Shown: positions 44,160 to 53,789 of the stretch, one piece after another
Numbering within the stretch: the first letter of the stretch is position 1
How the letters are laid out: each line of letters opens with the position of its first letter
Assembly: GCA_013420905.1 (NCBI GenBank)
Contig: JAAXNY010000008.1
Span: 3,410,001 to 3,474,000 of the forward strand
Length of the DNA: 64,000 nucleotides
Reading direction: 5' to 3'
Origin: Collybia mongolica
Lineage: Eukaryota > Basidiomycota > Agaricomycetes > Agaricales > Clitocybaceae
The notes under the pieces: generated by a model
What the model was told of the DNA's origin: nothing
The model's database searches: none
The model's input: the letters and a program-made list of their open reading frames with translations, nothing else
Translations under genes and position numbers: made by a program

Positions 44160-45195
44160 CTGTTAAGTGTTTTTTGTTGTATTATCACATACTATATTTA
44201 ACCATACTTATATAGCTAGCCATTGTCAAGATATTGAGCATTATAGATTCCAGGAGCATCCACATTGACTTGTTTGGCTATGCTTATGGCCAAGTAATAT
44301 ATAAATGTGATATTAAAATAGATATAATAAGAGATTATAATCAAATTTGGAAAGGCAAACAAATATAAATATACATTTCCTGGTGTACCCCCTCCATAGG
44401 TCTAGGGGTAGTAGCAATTTCAATTGTTTCTGTTAGCCTTGTATTTGCTGAGATATGCATCATCTATATTGTGGGAATTTCATTAATATTGTTTGTTTGG
44501 CCAGATATTGGCAAAGTAATATACAGATGATATTCATTTGTAATATGTAGTAAAAAGGTTGTTGTTGATAATGAGATTTGGAAGGGTACAAACAACTACA
44601 AACACATATAAACAAACACATCATGTATTCCTTTACAATGTCTAGTAGTAGCATGTCCATCAGCTTTGTATTTGCTGAGATACAGTAAGTATCATCTATA
44701 TTGTGGGAATTTCTTTGATATTATTGTTTGTTTGGCCAGATGTGATGAAGTGATATACAGACAGTATTCATTTGTAATATGTAGCAAGAAAATTGTTGTT
44801 GATGAGGTTTATAAAAATAAAAACACATACAAACACTTACAAACATATACATGAGGTACTACTTCACCATATCTAACACTAGCAATTTAAATTATATCCA
44901 TAGGCCTTGTTGTTGTTGAGATAAGCAATGATTTATATTGTGGGAACTTTGATGGTATTGTTTGTTTGGCTAGCTGTGGCAAAGTCATATACAAACTTGA
45001 TATTCATTTGTAACATGCTTGTAGTGAGAGAGCTGCTTTTGATCATGATGTTTGAAGGTGAACAAACAAATACAAATACATACAAATATACCAATTGGGT
45101 AGCCCTTCACCATATCTAGTGATTGCAATTTAAATTGCATCCATAGGTCTTGTCATTGTTGAGATATTCAATGTTTTGTAGTGTGGGAAAAGTTT
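44160..45195. repeat. Tandem array, about 240-bp unit, four to five copies
   Basis: Units beginning near 44,219, 44,397, 44,641, 44,874 and 45,116. Each contains GAGATA..ATC, TATTGTGGGAA, ATTGTTTGTTTGGC.AG, a GATATTCATTTGTAA.ATG block and a run of ACAAAYAAATACAAA. The last unit is broken by CG-bearing sequence after GTGTGGGAAAAGTTTGGC. Not coding. Confidence 0.7.
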
Positions 45196-45220
45196 GGCCC
45201 AAAGCGGAAGAAGCCTCTTG

Positions 45221-45290
45221 TAATCGTGCTTACGTTTGTCAACTACGCTGTTAGAGCTAACAGCGTAGTTGACAAACGTAAGCATGATTA
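45221..45290. repeat. 34-bp near-perfect inverted repeat with 2-nt loop
   Basis: Arms 45221-45254 and 45257-45290 pair at 33 of 34 positions; the exception is a G:T wobble. The loop is AG. The arms contain several CG dinucleotides although the flanking array has almost none. Role unknown. Confidence 0.85.
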
Positions 45291-45686
45291 TGCAGTGGAC
45301 AGTTATTAATTAATTCTTGAGATATCCCAACATAAGACCAATTAACTCTTAAATTATGGTATTGAATGCAGCTTATGTTAGCAGTTGCCTTTTTTGCTCG
45401 AAATCCGCGCGTCGGCTAATATGGATTCCCACAGTTAGAAAAATATTTCCACGACTACAAAGTGTTACTGATGTACTTCAAAATGTTTACTGATCATGTT
45501 CTAATGAATTCTCGGAACACTTCAAAATTACTAACCGTGGGAAAAACAACACTGGATCTTGTCGGGTACACTGAATTTTCCCCGCAAACCCAGGATGATG
45601 AACGAGTTACTTATGTAAAACATAAGGACTTGTAACTGCATAATCAAGTTCCCAAAAAGCCAAACAAATATTTCTCTATATGTGAC

Positions 45687-46521
45687 TAGTGATGTGCACG
45701 GCTCGGCTCAAAGCCGCAAGCCGGCCAGGGCCGAGCCTGCAGAAGCCGAGCCGCCCTGAGCCGTGCAGCAGGCTCTGAAGGGCTCACAGCTCAGGCTTGG
45801 AGTTTTCAAAGCCTGGAGCCATGGCCTAAGCTGCGGCTTTTTCACTGGCGATTGTTACAATTCAAATTGGACTTTTGGTACATGAATACTAACAATGTAA
45901 TCCCTCCTGGTATGACTGTTGTGGTGTGGTGGGGAGTGCGTACTTGTGGATCCCAGTCCCTAAATCATTGCATGCTAATATATTGTTTTTAGTTAAATGC
46001 ACCTCGTTACCCAGTTGCGAGTTCACTGGCTTGTGATTATCTTGCAATTATGGCATCTTCTGTCTCAAGTGAACACGCATTCTCATCGGCTGGCCTTACA
46101 ATCAGTAAACATCATAATCAGCTAAAGGGTGATATCGTAGAAGCTTTGCAGTGTCTGAAGTGTATGTATCATAACGACCTCATCTTCCAGGACATCATAG
46201 CAGCTACTGAAGAGGAAGAGGAGCTTGAGGATATGGACCTTGAGCTAGCTGGTGAAAATGAGGGCAATAACGACATTGGGGAAGAGTTTACCTGGGATGG
46301 GCTACTTGGTGATGATGGGGATATATATGAAAATGAGAAGTAGGTCATTGTACCGAAATTCAACGCTTTATCCACTGCGAAGCCACAGCTTAAGCCTGAG
46401 CCGGGCCTGAGCCAGCCTGAAGCTGTTGTCACGGCTCAGGCTTGTATTTTCTAAAGCCTAAGCCCCCAAAAGCCGAGCCTTTGCCACAGCTTTCAGGCCG
46501 AGCTGGGCCGTCAAGTCACTA
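45687..46521. mobile_element. Small hAT element (835 bp) with 8-bp target duplication
   Basis: Target duplication TATGTGAC at 45679-45686 and 46522-46529. Ends are TAGTGATGTGCACGGC and inverted TAGTGACTTGACGGC. Subterminal regions are full of GAGCC/GGCTC words such as AGCCGAGCC in both orientations, as in hAT transposase-binding zones. The only coding sequence left is the transposase C-terminus. It is rich in CG compared with its surroundings, so it is a recent insertion and an internal-deletion derivative. Confidence 0.88.
46050..46343 (+). CDS. hAT transposase C-terminal dimerisation region, 97 aa remnant
   Basis: MASSVSSEHAFSSAGLTISKHHNQLKGDIVEALQCLKC matches the hAT dimerisation pattern (S.SSERAFS.AG..IS..RN.L). 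A very acidic C-terminus follows (EEEEELEDMDLEL..DGLLGDDGD). The catalytic and DNA-binding parts are missing, so it cannot transpose DNA by itself. It could in principle dimerise with a full-length transposase; inference. Confidence 0.7.
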   Translation: MASSVSSEHAFSSAGLTISKHHNQLKGDIVEALQCLKCMYHNDLIFQDIIAATEEEEELEDMDLELAGENEGNNDIGEEFTWDGLLGDDGDIYENEK

Positions 46522-47364
46522 TATGTGACTTTGCATCAACTTGGTGTTCTGGCCACCCTATAAATGCAGCATTTTCCACATGTTTACATGACTAACCCCC
46601 CTAGGCCTCCACTACCATTGCACATCTTATGGCAGGACTTGCTGACATGACAAAGACAAATGATGCTGTCAAACTCAATGCATTACAGGCAACCTATGCA
46701 GGAGTAAAGCATTGGATTGCAACTCTTGAACTCCAGATCCAGGCTTTGCAGGTGGCAGATAGCCAACAAAAAAAGCAAGTTAGACATTCCCTTTTTATGA
46801 ATGTTGGCTTCTCTAACCTCCTCTGTAGGCCAGCCATATCAGATATGACATGAGGTTGCATCATTACTTGACTTGTGTCATTGTTCAAACCAGTTGAAGA
46901 GCTTGTCAATAAAATTGACAGATGCTGTACACTTGAAGTAGTATCAGACAATAAAGAGCTTTGACCACCCACTGAACACTGTCTAGAGTGAGGCTAACCT
47001 TCCTGCCCCATTTCTGTGTTTGTTAAATAACCCTTCTTGACTGACAGCCAGTGCTGCACCCAGTGCAGATACAAGCTCCTTGTCAAGAATATACCCAGTC
47101 TCCCTGTTTGAAACCCAGCCCCTCCCCTTGAGCCCACTGCCAAGTCTGACCATGGCTTTGAGCATGATTCCACAGGCTGTCTGCTTTGCCCTATGGACTA
47201 TGACTGGGATGATGCCACATGAGGCTTATCTTTCTATACTTAACACCTTGATTCATTGTGCTTTTTATAGAGTTTGGCAGCAGATTTGCAATGGCAACCC
47301 AAGTTTCCCCATGACTGGTGATGCATGGCCATCCTTCTTATATCCTCATACTAAAGGGGACATA

Positions 47365-48975
47365 CAGTAGCTCAAAAAGCTGTCCCAATGTTTGGCCATT
47401 TCTTAATGTTTTCCTAATAACACAACAGTCACTAGTAATACCATACTGCAAAAATTATATGTTATACCACATCATCTCAGCTTTCATTTGACTCCTGGAT
47501 CATGTGATTTGGACAATAATTGATGGAATAATAAATAAAACAAAATAATCAATTATTGGGACAGTTTTTTGACCCATTATTATTTACACAATTAGTACTT
47601 GGTATGACCTCCTTTTGCCTTGATAACTGCTTGGATCCTTCTAGGCATGCTTTCTATAAGTCTTTGGCAGGTTTCTGACATAATTTTATTCCACTCTTCT
47701 GCAACCCTGTCCCACAATTCATGTACTCCCTTTGGTGGACTTGGATATCTCTTCAAAGTCTTCTTCAGCTCCATCCAAAGATATTCAATGGCATTCAAGT
47801 CAGGGGATTGTGCAGGCCAGACCAGGACTTGAATGTTGTTGTCCTCAAACCACTTTGTTGCCTTGTTGGAGGCATGTTTGGGGTCATTGTCCTGCTGAAA
47901 AATCCTCTCACCCTCTGCCATCTCCAACTTTTCAAAACTTTCAACCACTCCCCCATCCAAAATTTGGCAGTATTGGTCTGCGTTCATGATCCCCTGGACT
48001 TTTGTAAGCATCCCCACCCCATTCCACCCCATACACCTCCATACCATAAGATTGTTTCCTCCTCTATGCTTGACTCTAGGTGTAGTGGCCCTGCCAGAAA
48101 GTGGTTTCCCCTTCTTCTTCCAAGTATATACCCTTCCATCTGACCCAATTCTGTTGATTTTGGTCTCATCTAACTACAAGCCCCTCTTCCAATCCTCCAC
48201 TGTCCAATTTTCATGATACCTGGCAAATCTGAGATGCTCCAATTGATGGGCCTTTTTAGGCAGGGGATGTTTCTGCTTGACAACAGAGCAAAAGTCATTA
48301 TGCTTGAGTGCATTTCTGACTGTTTGAGGTGTGACAAAATTGGGAAGGATGTTGTTGAGGTAATGGGTAGCTTGAACCTTGAACAGCATTATCAAGCTTT
48401 CCTGTAGTAATTTGTCAAATAATTGATTGCTTGTCACAAAGAGTAAGTTTGGAAGGATGGCCTCCTTTGCTGTTTTCCTTGTTCCTATTAACCTCTCTTG
48501 ATTCTACCAATGGTAGACTTTCCCACACCAGTTTTATCTTCAATTTGACACAGGGTATAGCCTTTTCAAAGAAGGGAAATAACAGAAGTGTGCTTGGTAA
48601 AGAGTATGGGTCTCATATGGTGGTAAAAGAGAAAGAGAGTGGTTGAAATGATTTCAACATGTCAAACTTATATCAACAAGGTCACATGATCTTGCTTATT
48701 ACTCCCACACTTAAACTTATTGTGATTTGGCTTGCTGCAGAAGGAATATTACTAAAATAACAAAGGGTCAAAAAACTGTCCCAATGATTGATTATTTTGT
48801 TTTATTTATTATTCCATCAATATTTGTCCAAATCACATGATCCAGGGATCAAATAAAAGCTGAGATGATGTAGTATAACATTTAATATTTGCAAAATGGT
48901 ATTACTAGTGACTGTTGTGTTATCAGGAAAACATTAAGAAATGGCCAAACACTGGGACAGTTTTTTGAGCTACTG
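47365..48975 (-). mobile_element. Tc1/mariner-like element (1611 bp) with about 215-bp TIRs
   Basis: Flanked by TA (47363-47364 and 48976-48977). The TIRs start CAGTAGCTCAAAAA and run for about 215 bp at both ends with few differences. Each TIR closes at its inner edge with an inverted copy of its own outer motif (TTGGGACAGTTTTTTGA). It carries one transposase gene on the minus strand. It is inserted in the DUF6698 pseudogene. Confidence 0.9.
47592..48640 (-). pseudogene. Tc1-like DDE transposase, nearly intact
   Basis: A HTH part near 48,480-48,620 (YTLCQIEDKTGVGKSTIGRI) is broken by a TGA and a frameshift. The catalytic part from 48,437 down is one frame interrupted by a single TAG at 48174-48176: NWTVEDWKRGL, stop, LDETKINRIGSDGR (first Asp), IFQQDNDPKHASN (second Asp), then WPAQSPDLNAIEYLWMELKK (Glu, DD34E spacing), ending at 47592. 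The TAG precedes LDETK where Tc1 proteins usually have W/F-S-DE, so a Trp codon may have mutated. Confidence 0.85.
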
Positions 48976-49572
48976 TAAATGACATTGAGGAGGGCCTCAT
49001 GAAGAGTGCACTTCTTGTAGGGGTATGAAACCATCTTGCAAGCTATAGGCATCCTTAACAACCCCTATCTAGGCAAATAAATTTATTTTCACATCATTGT
49101 CTGCACAAGATATTGATTGTGAGATAGACACAGACCAAGCTGCAAAGTCCTACAAATGGGCACACAAACACAAAGCCCCAACACACAGGCATATTACCAA
49201 CATCTTGAGAATGAAGATTGTCACCCCTTGTTTGATTGCCTACATTGCTGTCCAGATAAGCTGTTGATTTTTTTAAAATTCAACTTGCTTGCTCATACCC
49301 TGTAGTTGTGTTTTGCTTTGTCCAATGCAAGCTCATGGAGTGTGGATGACAGGTGTTTCAACTGCATTGCATTTTACAACATGATCATTGACTTTTTTGA
49401 AGAGGTGGTGGGTCTTGCTGCAAAAGCTAGAGCTCAAACTTTACTCTTCTGGTGGTTGAGTAAAGTCTTTCGAAATCATGCTACAACATCTGATCAAGCT
49501 CTAGCCCATGGACATGGTTCTGTTTCCAAGCTTGCCCAACAGCATGCTGCAAAAGAGTTGGCCTCTAGTTGA

Positions 49573-50750
49573 TACAGTCCCTATCTGGGCCCAGAAGTCA
49601 TACATACATACAAACAACATACAATATTACTTATTTCCCCCCCCCTATTTTTATCCTACTGAAACATGAGATGAAATTTTTGGAAAGTGATCAACAACTG
49701 TCAACAACAACAACAAATAGTGTCCTTTAAAAGGATTTCATGTCAGTTTGTAAGCCTACATTCATTATCTGATGTATTGACATTCATACCTGTCCTGATG
49801 CTAGATTACATTGTTTAATAACATGAGTACTATACTCCAACACATTAGAATGGCCACCAAAAACTCCACTCTGGTAAAACAGAGTGACATTCTAGGATAG
49901 GCAATTCTCTATCTTTCTTGCAGATAGGTTCCATCACTTAGCAGCATGGGTACTATTGTCATTTCATGCAATTGGCATTGAAAGTCTCACTCTTGTAGCA
50001 ATGACTACATCTGGGGAGGTTGAACTTTAATTGAACACAGGAAAATCATGTAAAATCTTCATGGGATCATTAGGCATGTTAAAAAATGTTCCGGAATTTG
50101 AGCAAATCTCCACAGACCTGCCAAATGGTCAGTCTATGCACCTACCAATCTACAAGCAATATCAATCCAACAGTCAGAAAAATTACTGTAGGTTGCCCAT
50201 GCTGGGAAATAAGTTGGACTTATGCAAACATGTTATGATTGTCCATTGGGTGCAAAGCCATGTAATATTGCAGAATACTTGGTGGTTTGGACAAATGTGA
50301 AAAGCTATGATGTATCCTTCAAGGGTATGTCAGGAGAGGAATGTCAAGGAAGTCTTGTAGGGAGACTTGATTCAAGTTTGGACAATACATTTGTTCACAT
50401 GTAGATATCACCCTCAATGGCAATGAAACAGGAGTAGGTATTGAGGCTGCAACAAAGTGTTGAAATTTAGATACATTTTTGCAGACCCTGCTTTACAGTA
50501 TATGGGTATGTTAAAGATTACAAACTTAGGTCCCATGTATGCCCCTTCTTTATTGGGTTTTTTAGTTACAATCAAGTTGTATTGGGTTGCCGGAAATTTT
50601 TGGATTCACTGATGTCTGTAGCACATGAAGGAAGTCGGCCGCGTGGCCCAGGGCACTAGGACACCCAGCACTATACAGCAATGTCCCCTATAGGAGTTTC
50701 TCCCAGAGGACAATAACATAACATTCAAAAAAGAAAAAGAAAAAGCGATG
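49573..50750. other. Decayed sequence at the right edge of the repeat block
   Basis: CG-poor up to about 50,620, then CG-containing. ORFs 50031-50300 and 50222-50404 have no recognisable features. AG-rich AAAAAGAAAAAGAAAAAG near 50,730 precedes the 3' flank of the next gene. Confidence 0.3.
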
Positions 50751-50872
50751 CAGTTACAAAACGAATTGTGAGGTGCATTATACATTAAACGATAGTCGTA
50801 CTTTTCCTTTCACAACTAAGCGCACTCCCACCAAAACCAACCTCACACAAGAACGCACTACGCTCCACCCAT

Positions 50873-51877
50873 TCACCGCCCAACCCCACTCTCATCCCTC
50901 TTCAACCCCGCCTCAATCTCCTCCACAAGCCCCTCCATCATCCTCAATCCCTCCTCATCACCCCCCGTCCCCCTCAGCCGCTCCGCCGCCTCCTCCACCT
51001 CCCGCTCCATCCCCACACCCCCCGCCACCACGCTCTCCTCCTCCACCCGCGTCGCCTCAGGCACATAGTCCAAGAACCGCTCCGCAAGCACCGGGATCAC
51101 CGTCTCGTCGCGCGCCAGCACCCTGGCGAGCGCCGCCTCGCCCTCCTCGCTCACGGGCACCCGCACCAGCGTCCCCTCCCGCTGCGCCGCCGCCAGCTCC
51201 GGGTCGCGCCGCATAACATCCAGCAGCTCCCCCTCGCTCCGCACGTCTTCAAAGCGCCACAACCCCCCTCCGTCCCCTTCCCCCCCATCCGCATCCGCAT
51301 CCGCACCCGCCCCCGCGCCCCCCTCGAGCAGATAAAGCCCACCCCCCGCCTCTCCCGCCCACTCACCCGGCACAATGGTGAACACGAACGCGTTGCGGCC
51401 CGCCGCGAAGAGGAGCGGGCGCGCCTCGCCGGGGACGCCGTGCCGCACGTTGAGCAGCATCTCGATTTGGGGGAGCATGAGGAAGTACGGCGAGAGCCAG
51501 TAGTACGTGAGCAGGTACGGCCAGCGCGCCCATGTGCTGCTCCACCCGCGCGGGAGCTCGTGTGTGGGCGCGGGCGCGGGCCAGACGTCTGCGGCGCGCG
51601 CGAGGATTTGGGAGAGCTCGGCGCTGTCCTGGGGGTTGGGTGGGGTGGTTAGTTTGTTGGTGGGGTGGTGGTTAGGGATGGGAGGAGGCGCGTACTATGG
51701 GGAGTTCGAGCCCGTTTTGGTCTAGGTCGGGTGTGAAAGAGGTGGAGTTTGGGCGTGTGGTGCTGTGAGATGGGAGTTAGTGGTGAGGACCAGGGGTGGT
51801 TTGGGGATAGGTCGTACGTGACATTGTAGCGTTTACTTGCGTTCAACGCCGTCGTGCAAGCCTTGGGAAAGGGCCAT
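50873..51877 (-). CDS. Unrecognised protein, about 287 aa, three exons
   Basis: Exons on the minus strand: 51877-51837 (MALSQGLHDGVER), 51762-51696 (TRPNSTSFTPDLDQNGLELP) and 51628-50873. All joins are GT..AG and in phase; the stop is TGA at 50873-50875. The main exon has an aromatic stretch WARWPYLLTYYWLSPYFLMLPQ, then LLFAAGRNAFVFTIVPGEW, an Asp/Gly/Ala-rich low-complexity linker and a Glu-rich helical C-terminus (EREVEEAAERLR..MMEGLVEEIEAGL). No domain recognised. GC-rich third positions create several antisense shadow ORFs. Confidence is in the gene, not in any function. Confidence 0.65.
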
Positions 51878-52271
51878 GGTTTGGATATGCGCCTAGCTTG
51901 CAGTGTGAGGTTCCTTGACCGTGGTGACGATACTGCTGGGAACATCCTGCATGCTATACGGCTGGAGCATCGCAAAGAAAACATATGCGTATATGAGAGA
52001 TAGACGAGGTCGTAGCAGACGCGTTTGAGAAAAATGTGAGTGACAACGTGACGAATTGCCGAGTATGTTTTGCCATGTTTGTTTAAGGGGCTCTAGAGGG
52101 TGGAGGAAAAACCAGTGGCGAATTTATACCTACAAGTATGTCCTATCCTTTAAGCTACACCAGATTACACAAAGCAAAAATACAAATAATCAATACATAA
52201 ATTTCTTACAACCCTTCCAAGCAGCGCCCTAAATAACGTCCCCCCTCTACATCACCACCACCTCCGCAGAA

Positions 52272-53646
52272 TCAAAACACCCTCCCCACACCCCCACAAA
52301 CGTCACACGTCATACTATCAAACAGAAATAGGCTCACACTCCCCCTCCCAGCACAGTTCCAACACGGCCTTCCCCCAATCCGCGGGTCCCCAGCCGCATA
52401 CACGACCGCCCCAGGGGGGGGCGGCGTGTACGGCGACAGCGTGTGCACATTCCTCAGCGGCTGCGGCGGAGAGAACAAAGACACGGACTGTGGGGGCTCG
52501 AAGCCCCGATGCGGGCGCGGCGGCAGGGGCGGCTGCACAGGCGATGTCGGCGCCGAGCGCGAGCCCAGGTGGGGCGGGTGGAAGTCCGGCAGCGGCCTCT
52601 GGAACGTCGTCGCCCCCGCCCCGGGCGCGGCCTCGCCTGCGCTGTATGCATACGCAAGGGGCCCCTGGAACGGCTTTGCGTACTTGGGCCAGCACTTTTT
52701 GCATGGGTGCGTGGGGTCCGCGTGCTTGTACCCGAGGTTGTGGCCTTTTGCGTGTGAGGGAGGGAGGGAGGGAGGGAGTGAAAGCGTGTCAGAGCGGGAA
52801 CAGGAGAGGGGGGAAGAAGGGACGGGACGGACATTTTTCACATTCGTAGCCCCGGGGGTAGACGAGCAATTTTCCGGCCCGTAAAAGCGGGTGCCCTGGC
52901 GTGGGCGTGTCGGTGGGCCGCCCGTGGCTCGGTATTGGCGGGGGCCCGAGCGGCAGCGCGTGCTGTGCTGGCGGTGGCCCGGGGGGCGGTGCGTACCCCG
53001 ACGGCGAAGTGGGTGCGGACCGCGAGGGCTCGGGCCCCGCGGCGTAGAAGTCGCGCGCAAATTCTGAAGTCGAGGTCGAGATCGGGGCCGGGGTCGTGGT
53101 TGGGTTCGAGGTGGAGGGGTGTCGTGGGGGCGGCGGCACCTGCAGGCGTGAACCGCTACTACCGTGTCCAGCTCCAGTGTGCGAGGGCTCCTGGCCGCCT
53201 GGGTACGCCGACCAGCCCCCGGGTGGTCGAGACGTCGAAGGCGGGTTCGCAAGCTGAGCCGCTATCTGGCCCGTTATCTGGCGCCATAGCGACGGAGTGT
53301 GTGGCTGGGATGGCGATGGGGAGATCGACTGTGGTTGTGTCGTTATCGCAGGCGGATGTGGCCGCTGCTGCGGCGCATGGTGACCAGGAAGGGCTGGTGG
53401 GGGAGGCTGAAACGGGCGCCGCGGACCGTACTCAATGGTCTCCTCGCCCTGGTAGACGTCTGGCCCCGGTGTGTATGCAGGGGGCGCCTCATCGGTGAGG
53501 CCTGTGGGGTCCGACGGTGCTGCGGAGCTGGCTGGCGGTGGGGGTGCGCCTGTGGATGAAGAATACGATGCGCCGGTGGCCTGCGGCGTCGGTGCTGGCG
53601 TTCTGAAAGGATTGCGCGACGGTCGGGAGGACGCAGAGGTCGCCAT
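52272..53646 (-). CDS. HUA1: Hua1-like proline-rich zinc protein, 428 aa, two exons
   Basis: Exons 53646-52833 and 52744-52272 (1287 nt), with an 88-nt intron. The N-terminal three quarters are Pro/Ser/Thr-rich and disordered, with a PPAY motif (DEAPPAYTPG), a WW-domain/Rsp5-type ligand. The C-terminal part has paired Cys motifs: YECEKCHNLGYKH..HPCKKCWPKYAKP across the splice, and GGRPCWNCAGRG..MTCDVCGGVGRVF at the end. This layout matches yeast Hua1, linked to actin patches and Rsp5-dependent trafficking; the C-termini are the conserved part. The start was chosen at MATSASSRPSRNPF; an upstream non-ATG extension was rejected. GC-rich, with many shadow ORFs on both strands. Confidence 0.8.
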
Positions 53647-53789
53647 TATGGACGAATAATTGTTGGAGAGTGTGAAAAGGGCGGACTTTTGAGGAAACAA
53701 GCAGTGTGGTGGTGGCTTACGTCATCAGCTGTGCTCTTTGGAATTCCACCACCATAACGAAACGACGGGCTGTTGCAATGGAACCAGGT

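Larger units (their letters stand above)
46632..49572 (+). pseudogene. DUF6698-family gene, decayed and split by a Tc1-like element
   Basis: Upstream part: a possible coiled coil (WIATLELQIQALQVADSQQKK, about 46,710-46,775) and the signature WPSFLYPHTKGD ending at 47,361. It continues in frame across the Tc1 insertion at 48,978: INDIEEGLMKSALLVGV. Then TPCLIAYIAVQ near 49,215-49,257, VCFALSNASSW (about 49,308) and FYNMIIDFFEEV..LLFWWLSKVF. This order matches the fungal DUF6698 family (WP.FLY....D...GL.R..LL, then T...IAY.A.Q.RFALSS, then WW...VF), as I recall it. Several stops and shifts are present. Family function unknown. Confidence 0.6.
23300..50650. other. CG-poor nested transposon block (about 27 kb)
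   Basis: CG dinucleotides become scarce by eye while TG and CA dominate, in sharp contrast to the CG-rich genes on both sides (22.6-23.2 and 50.9-53.7 kb). Exceptions are discrete younger insertions (33.7-39.1, 45.2-46.5 kb) that keep many CGs. This pattern fits cytosine methylation of repeats followed by C-to-T decay. Nearly every ORF inside is an accident of decayed repeats; separately supported elements are listed individually. Confidence 0.75.

Noticed and set aside
44160..45195. CRISPR-like array
   Set aside because: The unit is about 240 bp and diverged throughout; it is a eukaryotic tandem repeat, with no short identical repeats or unique spacers.
45180..45690. Helitron 3' end suggested by the hairpin
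   Set aside because: No CTRR terminus follows the hairpin at the usual distance on either strand and no Rep/helicase coding is present.
50773..51725. Proline/serine-rich plus-strand ORFs opposite the gene at 50,873-51,877
   Set aside because: Antisense shadows caused by high GC third positions. The minus strand has the coherent spliced gene.
52426..53559. Several long plus- and minus-strand frames over the Hua1-like gene
   Set aside because: GC-rich overlapping frames; only the minus-strand pair of exons restores the known zinc motifs.
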